64,000 bases of DNA from Phlebotomus papatasi. Taxonomy: Eukaryota; Arthropoda; Insecta; Diptera; Psychodidae. The translations under genes were made by a program, and so were the position numbers. The notes under the pieces are model-generated. The model was given only the letters and a program-made list of their open reading frames with translations. It was not told where the DNA came from and did no database searches. This document shows, in pieces, positions 33,241-44,832 of this stretch. Numbering within the stretch: position 1 is the first letter of the stretch; each line of letters starts with the position of its first letter. The stretch lies in contig NC_077223.1 of assembly GCF_024763615.1 (NCBI RefSeq), positions 87,978,627 through 88,042,626 on the forward strand, in the 5' to 3' direction.

Positions 33241-35340
33241 AATACAGTACAAAATTTATTTTTGAGCACAAGGAACCAAATTATAAAACTAAAGCATTAC
33301 AAATGTACAAATAAAAATGAAGTACTAAATTCATCAAGACGTAAAGCAATAAAGTAGAAGGTAGTGAAGTAGAAGGTAGAAGGAATCTAAAATTTGCAAG
33401 TTTCTAGCTATTTGCTATGTAGTAAATATTTAATCTTTTAAATTTTTTTTAAATTTTTTATACTTTTAGACGAATTTTTAAATTCTCAAATTCATAATTG
33501 ATTTTATTTATTTTTTATACTTCCAATTTTTTTAAACTCTTTCCGGAGGACAACATATCCAGCGACCGAATTTCAGTAAAACTCACTTTATTGTAAGTCT
33601 TAGTGATCAAATATGATACTTTTGTAGAGAAAGAATTTTTTCCGCCTCTGGGAAATTGGAACAACTCATTTACAATGTTGATCACTAAAACAAGAAGAAT
33701 TATTATTGACCAGTATCTTCTGAGATGTCCAGGAAGTGGTCAAAAAGACACCAAGTTCCTGCTTACCAACAGATACCTCAACATATTTCACACAATAACA
33801 CTTTAACACACATTTCTTCCAACACGATATTATTGTAGACACACTAAGCTTTCTCAAAAGCATAAAAGACACTTCCTGGATAATCAGAATTCACCAAAAT
33901 CAGGAAGAATAGGAAACACTTCCCCGAAAGCAATCTCTCGCGCTGCCAAATATCAAAATTATCGGTCATATTGGCAAAAATGTCGCTCCCGGTTGGAATT
34001 TTGTTACAAGGTTGGTGTCAAAAAGCAAATGGCGGGCATTGGCGGGATAACCTTACATTTGACCTCTAGATTATTGCGGATGAAAGTTCCCATCAAGTTT
34101 GAACAAGTTTTTTGAAAATGTAAGAAAAAATTAGTTTTCAAATTTATGTAATCTGTAATTGTTAGTTATCATACTTATTGGCCCCGAGAGGTTTTTCCTT
34201 ATACGGGTCTAGAAATATGAAAAAAGTCACAATATGTGCAAGGAAGCAGAAAATCGAAAATTCACGATTTTTGACCAAAAATATCTAAGCTCAAGAGTTA
34301 ATTAGGATCCTGCAAAAAATATCCTAGATTTGGACATACTTATAGTTTGTAATCATCTACAAGAATCGGATTTTTATCGATTCTAAATAGTCCAAAAAAA
34401 TTCTTTTTTCCATGGGTACCCAGAGTCCCAAAGGAGACGAAAGAGTTAAAAGGTGAATAAAAAATATTTGTGAAATATTAAAGTTAAAAAGGAGGGAAAA
34501 GAGATTTAATTTCGTGTTGCTTTCAAAACAAGTTTTATGAAATCTTGGAAAAGTTGATTTTGTTGATGAATTTGGGGGTTTTGTGCGGTGAAATCATGTC
34601 AAATGTCAACAAGCAAGACAAAGGACCTGGGCGAATTGGGTATTGAAGTGTGCTAAAAAGTTGCATCCGCTTTAAAGCTATAACTGCTGGACAGCGCGGG
34701 GCGTCTATGTGAAATTTACAGAATTTCTTTTTGGTTGGACGTCCAGGAAGTTCTTAGTAATTAGCGTTCCTCAACTGTTACCCGGACATAAAGATGGGAT
34801 TAGCATAACCATCCAATGTGCAAGTATACGTAGAAAACCCTCAACAATTGATTTTCTACATATTTCGTATAATATTTTGTCATTGATATCACTATGTCCA
34901 TCTTTTCAAAAGTATTTGTCCCGCTTTCCAAAATTTTGTCCATCTTTTCAAAATGTGTTCTCTTCTAATTTGATTGAATATTCTAATAAATTGGTTGAAA
35001 ATTCTAATAAAAACTGTTCAGATTCTGTTAGAATATTTCACAAGGAATCTAATGATACAAATTAAATGAAAATAATAAATATTTATTTGGCTTAAAAATG
35101 CATCAGAAATTGAACTTTTTCTTAAATGTCTTCCTTTCCACAATTCACCCTATTGTCAGAAAAATTACTTAAATTTTTGGGCTATTTTTGTCCCTATCGT
35201 TCATAGAAGCACAAAATACACCGAATCAGACTCTGTTGGACTTTCCAAGGTTAGATGTAAGACTTATCATTGATTATGTTTCTCAGTTTAATGTTTATTG
35301 TTGATTTTCAGTTCGTAAAAAGTGTCTCGTCGTTAAAGGG
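33241..35340. other. Gene-free AT-rich DNA
   Basis: Frames at 33603-33872 and 34709-35065 show no known domain. No RNA gene or element boundary was recognised. Confidence 0.5.
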
Positions 35341-35500
35341 TTAAGGGCAAGATGATTCAAGCCAGTCCATTTTTCCGATAAACTCTATTAAACAGGGCGG
35401 CTTTGATATATTGGCAGGTCTTCATCAGATAGCACCGCTTTACCTAGCAATACCCGTCTGATGTTAAGCTAGGACACTCGCACGCATAGTGAGTTACCGT
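35341..35500 (+). repeat. Dispersed repeat, copy 2 (partner at 465-640)
   Basis: The stretch aligns with the reverse complement of 465-640, including aaactctattaaacagggcgg and agatagcaccgctttacc. The copies are 35 kb apart in opposite orientation. Confidence 0.75.
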
Positions 35501-36351
35501 CTCTTCAGTCATTCTGGACATTCTGGATACTTTCTCAATTCCAGTTAGAAAACAAGATAATATTCTAGATTTGAAAATTTCTAAACACACAATGTGCCAC
35601 TTTACTCAAAAAATGGGAAAAATTAAAAAGAAATCACATTAAAGTGAACGATCATCCATTTATTTACGAAACACCTGTTGTACATTTGTTTAGAGATAAA
35701 ATACAGAAAATAAATACTTTTCCTCTCCTCACCTCCAATTGGATTCACAAAAATTGTAAATCTGAGTACGTTGGTTATGATAGAGAAATTAAATTTGCAT
35801 TCTTTCACACACACTTAAGTCTCACGTGTAAAATTTTGAGTTAAATTCATGGAGAAATAATATCAATTATCCCTCAAATAATGTCTATATTCTCGTGGCT
35901 TACCCTCAAATCCTGGTCGTCAGTGTCAGAATTTTGTGCGTTTCTCAGTGTCAGAGAATCAAGTTTTAATTTTTTTTTCAATGGAATTACATATTAATGG
36001 TATGTTGCGGTCTGTCCGTTCTATCTTACTACCCTTCAATACGTTCAGTACATATTTCAGTTTGTGTGCGTTCATATTGCGTCTTCATTGTCGTCATCTG
36101 TGTGTCTCTTCACATTGTTCTGTTCTCTGTGAAAGACGGTAAGGAAAGGTGCTATAAATTTATCAGCATTCACACTGAAAGGAAATATTTGTGTGTTTAT
36201 CTGAAAATTAAAATAGGGCATAGTAAAATCCTGAAAATCAAACAATTTCCTGTCATGGCTCAATATCTGGATCATCGGGAACTATCAGCTTCCTGAGCTA
36301 GAAAAAAAAACAAAAAAGAAAAGAAAGAGTTTATTATTGAAACATACCTGT
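35501..36351. other. 3' flank of RBM45, no gene recognised
   Basis: Overlapping frames at 35623-36296 lack known domains. A minus-strand AATAAA (tttatt 36330-36335) lies just downstream of the RBM45 stop. Confidence 0.5.
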
Positions 36352-39300
36352 TTATTCGTCTCGACGCTGCCTCTTCCTGTCACTCAACTCCTCAGCTTCC
36401 ATCACTTTCAGCCGAATTCCGTAAATCTCTGCTCCATTTAGTTTCTCAATAGCCTTCCTACAACTCTCCTCTCGTGCATACTTTGCGTATCCACAATTCT
36501 TATTGGGCAGTAGATACACTTCAATCAGATCTCCGAAGCGACAAAAAACATTCCGGAGAATTTGAACAGGAAGCGCCTGCAAAAATTTAAAAAAATATCC
36601 AATACTCCATCGCAAGTTGCACTGTGAAAATAAAATTCACCTGCGCAACGCAAACAATGAAACATCTCTGTGCGACAGAAGCTGAAGAATTAGCTAGAGG
36701 TGCTGGCGGTGGCAATGAAACCGAACTCTGAATGTCACCGTGAGACTCATTCTGAGAAGACTGTGGCACTAGAGGCGGAATTGGCGATAAATCCGAACCA
36801 CCCTTCACAATAAGTCTCTCCCCAATTGGATACTCAAATCCGTGCAGTTTCTCCCGAGCATGTGCAGCTGAACTTGGATTGGAATAGGTGACAATGGCAC
36901 AATTAGAATTCCTATTGAATTCTCCGGTGATGTGACAGTAATCGAGACCCGGAATGATATCGAAGAGTCGCCAGAGTTGATCCTGATTCACCAAAGCGCT
37001 ACAGATTACGTTTAAAGTGACTTCCTGAGATGACATAAGGCGATTCATGCCAGTCGGCTCACTTAGCAGTGAAGGAATCAATCCACTGCCCGACATTCGT
37101 CTGTCCATTCGAGAGCAGTTGAGTAGAGAGTCATTGGACATGTTCATCAAGTCATTCCTCGCGGGTTTTGGCTCGGCAAACATTGCCTTGTACTTTCGAT
37201 CGCAGTTTTCAAAAGCATTTGCCGCATCCGAAAACCTAGTATAAATTTATGTTAAAATAATTTAACTGTAGAGTGAAATTTGAAAGAGCGGATACTTAAG
37301 AAACACCTCAACTTTATAATATATTTGCGATTTGCGTGCTGAAATCGCAGTCATAGTCTGACTTTCAGTGCTATCCGATTTTTAAAAAATTACCTTAGGC
37401 GTAGCTTACACAAGGGGTAATTACTGCCTTAAGCTCGGTGGTGGCTTGTAAGCCTTGTAAGAGCCGTTACTAGTGGCCATGAAAACACAAAACAGCTGAG
37501 AGTTAGTTCAAACAGTGGAAAAATTCCCCAGAAAGTTCTCACCAGAGCAAGTGAATAATCTGACGGGATTCGGATTACTCGCTTCCTCTAGCTTCGGCAT
37601 TTCAGCTGTTTGGAGCCGAATCATTACTTGAAAAATCAGCAGCAATCCTATTTTAGTCATAACATAATTTAATCCAAATTAAATTATGTTGGGCTTTTTG
37701 GAAGGCAAATTTGGGAAGCTACAAAAGACATTTCAAAAGAGCCTTGAGTGAAAATGTCCTTCAAGTGAGATAAATCTTTTTTTTTGTTTTTGCCTACACA
37801 GTAAAAATTTTTGGACACTGACCAAAATATTGGAACAAGTTTTCCTTGGAACAAATTTTTTTGGAATCAATTTGTACCTAGAGAAGATATTTGTTTGTTC
37901 CAAAACGTTTTTTTTTACAGTTTTGTTACGAAATATAGTTACAATTTTGTTAAAATCGCTCAGTAAAAAACAACTAATGAAATGAGACAATTCATGTTCG
38001 TAAAGCAATTTAAAAAATAAGGAAGAAAACCAAAAAATGGGCGTAGAACACCAAAATGGCGCAAAATGCCATCCTTTTTATATGGAGTTGGCATTAGCAA
38101 CGGACATTTAAATGGCTTATACAGTAGACTCTCTCAAATTTGGGAATTTGGAACCAAAATGCCACCCGCATTAGAGAGAAATTCGAGCAACAAACTTTTT
38201 GAAATGCAACGATTTTTTATTCATCTGCATATTATGCATATTGAGTTTACACACTCACTACGTTATAAATTGCATGAATAATTAATGCAAAATCACATCA
38301 ATAATGCAAAATCACATCAAAACTAAGATAAACCATGCCAAATTTGAGCATATTTGATTAATTTGATAATCATAATCAAACTTCAAAAATGACAACACAC
38401 TTTTTTCAAATTTAACTGCTACCCGGATTAAAATGTAGCCCGATCTTAAAAGAGCCGAATTTGCGAGAGTCTACTGTACTACATAACCTAAAAAATGTTA
38501 ACATTTTTTGAGTTTTTTCACGATTCATAAAAATAGCAAAAAATACGTGAAAATGTTAAAATAATGATAAGTCCTAGAATTATTGTAAAGTGGTACTGAA
38601 GAGAAAAATAAGGTGAAAATTCACTTTATGCCTTTTTCTTTTTCGAATTTCTGTTGGAATTTCACTTTTCTTTAAAAAAGCGCAAATTATATACAGTAGA
38701 CTCTCTCTCAATTGGGCATTTGGGGCAAAATGTCATCCGGTTTAGCGATAGATTTGGACGTCAAAGCCTTTGTAAATTCCACAAAAAGGGCTCAATTATA
38801 AAGAATAACGATAAAATAGGAAGAACTACAGCGAATTTGAGCGAAATAGCTTCATAATTAAACGTGAAAATTGTCAACAAAATTTTTCGCCCGATTGAAA
38901 AAGATCCGATTGAGTGAGAGTCTACTGTATGAGATTTTGAAAATACAATAGAGTTCCTCAAATTTGAACTCCTCAAATTTGAACGCCGGTTGAATTCAAA
39001 ATGTAAAAGTTGAGGTTATGCGAAGAAAATTTCGCGTGAAGTCTGAATTAGGACCATTTTTCTCTTGTGTTTCCTCAATATTATCGTATTATATTAATTT
39101 CCGTATCATATTCCATTTATTTCACAATAAATAACATTGATATTTTCTCTGAAATTATTTTTCTTAATTTAGGGAAAGCGCATTTCGCATCAATTCCGTT
39201 ATGTCCTGGACACACTTACGACTAAAGTTTAGAGACGACTAAGCTAGTTCATAGCCAAGTCAGTTCCAGACACACTACAAACGAGGCTTAACATTTTCTG

Positions 39301-41097
39301 GCACTCACGAAACATACTTTTGTGGGTTTTTATGCAGATATTTCTACTGAAATGCACTAGTAGTCCTTTGAAAATGAAACTAATTGTAAATTTACTTCAC
39401 AATTCATGTACAACAACAAGAATTATTCACTAGAATAGCCAAAATTGGCTTAAGTCGCGAGTTAGCTTCCACCTCACAAATAATTGTAATTAACAATAAT
39501 TATTGGACGTGTACTGAGACATGATATTGCATATAGTTTCAGTTTCAGAGGCGTATTAGTGCATTTAAGTAGAAATATCTGCATAAAAACCCAGGAAAGT
39601 TATGTTTTGTGGATACCAATGAACGCTAATCCTCGTTTGTAGTGTGTCAGGAAGGAACTGACTTGGCTATGAACTAGCTTAGTCGTCTCTGGACTTTAGT
39701 CGTAAGTGTGTCTAGGGCATTACGTTTTTGAAAACATTGTTCAAATTTGAGGAGTGGGAAATGTCATCTATACCCCCCCAAATGTTCAGATTTGAGGAAC
39801 TCTACTGTATTGCAGGAAAATATATTGATATGAGTCCTAAAATCCTTGCCAAATTGTTAGGAAAAAGGAAATGCAATGGAAATTAGCTTTTTGCTAAGAA
39901 AATCTGTAAAAAATTCACCTGGACATTTTTTGTCAGTTTTCAGAAAATTTATATGAAAATGACAAAAAAGGGCAAATATTTATTGAAAAATGAATTTATG
40001 AGTCCTAGTACTGCTTTAGAAGTGTTACGGAACGAAAAACTATTTTTAAAAAATGCTCTTTTGTTGAGAATATCAGTGCTGGAATTTTATGCCAGTTTGG
40101 TATTTTACGTAATTTTTTGGCTCGGGTTTTAAAGTGTTAACAATAAAAATACTAATTTAATGTGGAATATTCATAGCAAAGATAAAGAAGTTAATTGATA
40201 AAAAAAAGGTTTACGACTACTGTTTCTATCAAAAATCGTTTTAATAATTATAGAAAAAAAGCATTTACAGTAGACTCTCACTCAATCGGCTCTTTTTCAA
40301 TCGGGGGACAAATTTTTTTGACAATTTTCACGTTTAATTATGAAGCTAATTCGCCCAAATTCGCTTTAGTTCTTCCTATTTTATCGTGATTCTTTGAAAT
40401 TGAGCACTTTTTGTGGAATTTACAAAGGCTTTGACGCTCAATTCTATCGCTAAACCAGATGACATTTCACCCCATATTCCCGATTGGGAGAGAGTCTACT
40501 GTAATAAATTTTCTCAATAATTTTCTTGAGGTGTCTCTATATTTTTGCAAGGTAATGTACTTTTTTTAGAGGATTTAAGTGGGCCACTTACTTCCTGTAT
40601 TTCACATAGGCAAATCCCTTTGTTTCCCTGCTACTCTTGTCCCGGATGATGCTCACGTAATCCAGATCCCCATATTGACTGAACTCCGTGTTCAGTTCAT
40701 CCTCTGTCATGGTTCTCGGGATCAGTACAAAGAGCCTCAAGCACTTCTCAAATTCATTATCTGACGCCTTCTTGGCACCCTGGGAACGATTGGATGCCAC
40801 CAGGACTTTAATGGGACGCTCTCCGCTCACCAAGACCTTCCCATTGAGTGCCTCCAGGGCCTGAGCTGCCTCGGAAGTCTTGCTGAATTTGATGTAGACA
40901 ACTCCCTTGCTTTCTCCTGTATTTTTATCCTTGACCATCCACACTTCCTCGACATTTCCGTAGGGCTGGAAGAGGGTGGTGAACTCCTCTTCCGTGTGAG
41001 ATTTACCACAGACCACAAATAGACGTGACATGGGGGGCTCATCGAGAGCATGGGAGTGCTTTTCATCCCTGAATGAACTGGACCTCTTGGCTGCCAT
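36352..41097 (-). CDS. RBM45: RNA-binding protein 45 (four-RRM protein)
   Basis: Three exons (41097-40592, 37235-36641, 36576-36352) join in frame to 441 aa; human RBM45 is 476 aa. It binds RNA through RRMs and is known in vertebrates as a neural, stress-related protein that self-associates (family knowledge). RRM1 (about 24-105) begins SRLFVVCGKSHTEEEF and has KGVVYIKF as RNP1. RRM2 (118-200) has LRLFVLIP and KGFAYVKY. RRM3 (about 245-315) lies in exon 2 (NCAIVTYSNPSSA). RRM4 (about 367-435) has GYAKYAREES. The C terminus ends in a basic KRQRRDE, as in the human protein. The LDEPPMSRLF linker near the start matches the vertebrate LDEPPNSRIF. The start is the ATG 22 codons before RRM1. Intron 1 is 3.36 kb and full of MITEs; intron 2 is 64 nt. 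Confidence 0.93.
37236..38121. other. RBM45 intron 1, unique part
   Basis: Intronic DNA with no nested gene seen. The frame at 37733-38008 (minus) has no known domain. Confidence 0.5.
38122..38476. mobile_element. 355 bp pogo-like MITE in RBM45 intron
   Basis: CAGTAGACTCTCTCAAATTTGG on the left and its partner aatttgcgagagtctactg on the right are bounded by TA (38120-38121, 38477-38478). The internal sequence matches the degenerate copy at 12104-12396 (for example tttgaaatgcaacgattttt and cgatcttaaaagagccgaat). Confidence 0.9.
38694..38927 (+). mobile_element. 234 bp pogo-like MITE, copy 1
   Basis: CAGTAGACTCTCTCTCAATTGGG on the left and ccgattgagtgagagtctactg on the right are bounded by TA on both sides. 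Same length as the copies at 40268-40501 and 50957-51190. Confidence 0.93.
38946..39807. mobile_element. pogo-like MITE (caaatttgaac family) split by a nested element
   Basis: The ends caatagagttcctcaaatttgaac and (right) ttcagatttgaggaactctactg are bounded by TA (38944-38945, 39808-39809). After removing the nested 518 bp element and its 3 bp duplication, 341 bp remain, close to its relatives at 25698 (294 bp) and 46744 (329 bp). Confidence 0.88.
39202..39719. mobile_element. 518 bp nested element with long inverted repeats and TTA duplication
   Basis: TGTCCTGGACACACTTACGACT on the left and TGCCCTAGACACACTTACGACT (right, reverse complement) start an inverted repeat. It extends over about 63 bp (through gctagttcatagccaagtcagttcc). 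The flanking TTA (39199-39201 and 39720-39722) fits the 3 bp duplication of PIF/Harbinger. Non-coding. A degenerate relative is at 10752-11001. Confidence 0.85.
40268..40501 (-). mobile_element. 234 bp pogo-like MITE, copy 2 (inverted)
   Basis: The element is TA-bounded (40266-40267, 40502-40503) and aligns in reverse with 38694-38927 and 50957-51190. Shared blocks include aattttcacgtttaattatgaagcta. Confidence 0.93.
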
Positions 41098-41416
41098 TTT
41101 CCATGCACTTCCTCTCTTCCTCGCACAATCACACCACCAGGGTTGAAAAATCACAAGAAACCAAGATAAAAACTTAGAAAATGCTGCAATTATTCGGGAA
41201 AATGAAAACATTCACCACCACGACAGAAACATTTTCATCGCACTACAAATGATTTCTCTTTCCCGTGGAAAAATTTCCATTAATTCCCCTGGACATTGCT
41301 GTGGACATTCCACAAATTCTCCAATGACAAATTATTTGTAGGGATTGCTGCAAGAACTGCAAGAAATGCAAGAAAAACCACTAGAATTCAAAAGAAAAAA
41401 CGGTCAATCGTGGAAT
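41098..41416. other. RBM45 promoter side and DEF8 3' flank
   Basis: About 350 bp separate the DEF8-like stop from the RBM45 start; both genes run on the minus strand. The upstream RBM45 frame stays open to 41211, but the ATG at 41097 gives the family-like N terminus. A DEF8 poly(A) signal (tttatt) lies at 41417-41422. Confidence 0.5.
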
Positions 41417-41449
41417 TTTATTAGAAAAATATTATTTTTACTCTTCTCG

Positions 41450-43052
41450 TTAGCTTGTATCTTCTCGTGATCGTCTCATCTCGAGCCGGATGCACTTGAT
41501 GCAGGTTTGGTTCTTTCGCAGCCAGCACACACGATGAAATATTGAATTGCACTTCCGGCAGGGAATTGAGCAATCGTCGAATGGGAATATTACTTCATTA
41601 TTGCCACACACCTCACAAAGGTAACCTTTTCCTGAACAAATCTGCAAGGATTGGAGGATTATGCATTCATTCGCCTATTCCTGCAAGATAGCAAAGTACT
41701 AACCTGGCACTGACGGATATGACGCTCGAATGCGTCGTAGATTTTGTTGAGGAACTCATGCAGAGCTCCAGATTCAACAGCCACGAGATCTGCTACACTG
41801 TACATTTCCGGCGTCTGAAGAAGATACCTTCTAGAGCCGGATATATTGTCTAAGATCTTCTCAGCCGCTGCCAATCGACATTCCGTGAGATACTTCTTCA
41901 TATGATACAGATCCACCCGGATCTTTTTTACATGCGCCAATTTCTGCACAAATGCAAACAATTTGGGATTGTGCTCCTCCAGGTCAATTACAGGCTTGTC
42001 ATGCAGTAGGATCAGTTCCTGGAGGGATGCCCTACCAACTTTTCTCGGTATAAAATCCCAGTTGTGGACAATTCGAGCTGGAATTGGACTGGTATTGTTC
42101 CAATGGCATGTTGGGCAGTAATGCAGTCCAGAATAGTCACAGAGGCGTGCCTCTGTCCATGGCAATTCTGCAAAAGAACTCAAAGTGGGAAATGAGAGAT
42201 TTTTCTAGAATTTCAAAGACCCCGAAAGCTAACCTTCGAGCCGTGTGGGCTTTGCCCTGAAGCATGCAACAAAGGGCTCGTTCATCAGCAAAAAACTCGT
42301 ATGCCCTGAAAACTCAATATCTGTGATCCCATGGCCAGGAGACATGGAAAAGTCTCATGCCAAAGCATCACCCAAGATTAAGACATATTGAACTTACTGT
42401 TGAAGGTGAGAGGGATGCTACACTCGGCACATTTGTACTTCTGCTCTGCCAATCCCACTTCCGGACAGATGTCTTCGATGGGAATCTTCCTCTCAGTGGC
42501 CACCACATGAGCACACACTCTCAGAACACTATTCAGGCACTTGTGATGGACACAAAAGGAGCAATCGGAACATATGTAGGATGCCTGGACAACACTCCAA
42601 ATAATCCCAGTACAGTGATCACAGTACTGCTTCGTGGTTACATTGAGAATCTGTCTGGTGACAAAATGATGACCCAAAATGACTCGGGCAGCTGGTGGTG
42701 CCACACCCTCAGGATCTTCAGCCACATCCTGAATCTCTCTGAGACGAAATCTCAGCTCGACCAGATGACGCACAATCCATTTCCTCTCTGAACTCCCTTC
42801 TTCATATTCCAGCACCAATTTTCGACAGAGCTCAATGGCATTCTGCAGATCCATCATCGAAGCCTCCTGACCCAACACCAATTGCCACTGTTCCCGGATT
42901 AGACCGTGTGGGATGGCCTGGGAGATCTCAGAAGACGTTGAGATTTCGTCTGAGTGAGTAGATGAGCTCGATAGACTAGCTGCCACGGGATGATTGTCTG
43001 TAATTTCCCGCCCAGCGGAAGCTATTATCCTTCCCTGAACTGACTCCATCAT
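41450..43052 (-). CDS. Def8: DEF8-like zinc-finger protein (Rubicon-homology family)
   Basis: Three exons (43052-42398, 42167-41704, 41641-41450) join in frame to 436 aa. DEF8 acts with PLEKHM1 and Rab7 at late endosomes and lysosomes, in osteoclasts for instance (family knowledge). After a Ser-rich N terminus there is a C1-type zinc finger (about 128-180, starting GHHFVTRQ and holding the CDHC and CSDC pairs). Next comes the Rubicon-homology/DUF4206 region with EARLCDYSGLHYCPTCHWNN and IPARIVHNWDFIPRKV, nearly as in human DEF8. It ends in a second Cys/His cluster (CEVCGNNEVIFPFDD, CRKCNSIFHRVC, CIKC). The start is the first ATG of a pair (43052, 43049). The gene is divergent from TRAPPC13, 170 bp away, and upstream of RBM45 on the same strand. 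Confidence 0.92.
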
Positions 43053-43222
43053 CACTGGAATTCCACTAATTCATTTAATTGGAATTTTAGGGCGATTTCT
43101 CTTTGTTATCGTGAATTTTTGCAAACACTGACTGACAGAAGTATTTTGGGATGCCCGATGAGATACCTTCCTAACCTCAAGTTGTGGCAGTTTTTTATGG
43201 TATTCAGTGAAAGACTGCAAAA
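43053..43222. promoter_or_regulatory. Bidirectional promoter region of DEF8-like and TRAPPC13
   Basis: The two start codons face away from each other with 170 bp between them, so both 5' UTRs and both core promoters must fit here. No TATA box stands out. Confidence 0.7.
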
Positions 43223-44699
43223 ATGACTACAGCGGAGCAAGCTGAGCATCTTTTGGCTCTGAAAGGTGAGGACATGAGGAGCTTTTTCAGGGCTTTTTTT
43301 CGAGTATGGACAGGAAGGACAGTAACAAGGAATTAATCAATATTTTCATTAGTGATGAGGCTGACCCGACCAACTCTTGTCATGCCCAGGATTGTGACTT
43401 CAGAGGCCAAGGATCTGCCTCAGAACACTCTGAATAAACTCCTACAGGAAGATGCCACAACAGCTCGTGGGGTAGAAAGCGTAGGAGCTGGATCATTCAT
43501 GCTCCTGCCACAGAGTTTCGGGAATATTTACCTGGGGGAATCCTTCTCCAGCTACATCTGTGTCCACAACTGCACCAAACATCCTGTCCACAATGTCACT
43601 GTAAAGGCAGATCTCCAGTCAACAACTTCCCGGATCAATCTGCCAATGCACGTGGGCAAGAATCTCCCAGCTACCCTAAATCCCGAAGACACACTGGATG
43701 ATGTTATTCACCACGAAGTTGTGGAAATTGGGACTCACATCCTCATCTGTGAAGTTCAGTATAATACCCTGGCTGGACTCCCAGCATCGTTCCGGAAGTT
43801 CTTTAAATTCCAAGTGGTGAAGCCTCTCGATGTGAAAACAAAATTTTACAATGCTGAAACGGATGAAGTTTATCTGGAAGCTCAAATCCAGAACATCACA
43901 GCGGGAACAATCTGCCTGGAGAAGGTAGAACTGGAGAGTTCTGATAAGTACACAGCAACTGAGCTGAACACCTTGGCATCTGGGGAATCTGTCTTTCCAT
44001 CCATGAAGATGCTGCAGCCCCAGAACAGTTGTCAATTCTTCTACTGCATCAAGCCAATTCCTTCAGTGGCTAATGATCCCAATGCCCTGAGGATTGCCAA
44101 TGACATCGGGAAGCTGGATATTGTCTGGAGGTCGAATCTTGGTGAAAGGGGACGTCTGCAAACCAGCCAATTGCAGCGAAGCGTAAGTTGTCTATCAAGG
44201 TGGATCTTCTGAATAATTTTCCATCGGCGCAATTCCTCTTCCAGCCAATAGACTTCAAGGATCTCCGTCTGAGCGTGATTGAGGCAGCTAGCATCGTCAA
44301 GATAGGCTCAGCTTTTAATTTCAAATGTCGCATTACCAACACCAGTGACCAATCCATGGATCTGGCTCTTAGTTTGACCACAAGTGCCAGAATGAATTCC
44401 ACCTACACCGGATCCACGGAATACACGGTTAGCGAAGGACCTGTAACTACCCACTTCTTGGCTACAGTTCTTATTTTTCCTTCCAGCTGGGTACTATTGC
44501 TTCAGGAGCCTTTAGGGATTGCAGTTTAACTGTATTTCCTGTTAAACTTGGCCTGATAACTATCACAGATCTCCAGCTCATGGACACATTCCTCAAAAAG
44601 ACCTACAAGTTTGAAGATTTCCTTCAAGTCTTCGTTGTAGACACAACATACGACATGGATAGCTTCAATATGGACGAGAATGTCCAGTATTATGACTAG
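43223..44699 (+). CDS. TRAPPC13: Trafficking protein particle complex subunit 13
   Basis: Four exons (43223-43265, 43353-44182, 44245-44442, 44487-44699) join to 427 aa. TRAPPC13 is a metazoan TRAPP III subunit acting in Golgi traffic and autophagy (family knowledge). Diagnostic blocks shared with human are EHLLALKVMRLT, QSFGNIYLGESFSSYI, DDVIHHEVVEIGTHILICEV, FRKFFKFQVVKPLDVKTKFY and GRLQTSQLQR. The C-terminal part has the beta-sandwich-like region FKCRITNTSDQSMDL. The ORF of exon 2 alone would stop at 44212, so the 62 nt intron at 44183 is needed. The last intron is only 44 nt (44443-44486), but without it the frame is lost. AATAAA is at 44723-44728. Confidence 0.94.
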
Positions 44700-44759
44700 A
44701 AAAGCCGGAAAAATGTGCAAAAAATAAATAATATTTGCAGGAAAATTGCCAAAAAGACA

Positions 44760-44832
44760 TGCCCCGGGTGAGGATCGAACTCACGACCTTAAGATTATGA
44801 GACTTACGCGCTACCTACTGCGCTACCGAGGC
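44760..44832 (-). tRNA. tRNA-Met (anticodon CAT), elongator type
   Basis: The 73 nt fold as a complete cloverleaf on the minus strand. The acceptor stem is GCCTCGG/CCGGGGC (one G-T pair), the anticodon loop CTCATAA, the T arm GTGAG-TTCGATC-CTCAC, with discriminator A. The sequence resembles the fly elongator tRNA-Met. A T5 pol III terminator follows (44751-44755 as A5 on the plus strand). It lies 61 bp beyond the TRAPPC13 stop on the opposite strand and overlaps no exon. Confidence 0.96.

Noticed and set aside
35418..35450. CTGATGAAGACC on the minus strand as another hammerhead core
   Set aside because: No GAAA partner follows and no stem II can form.
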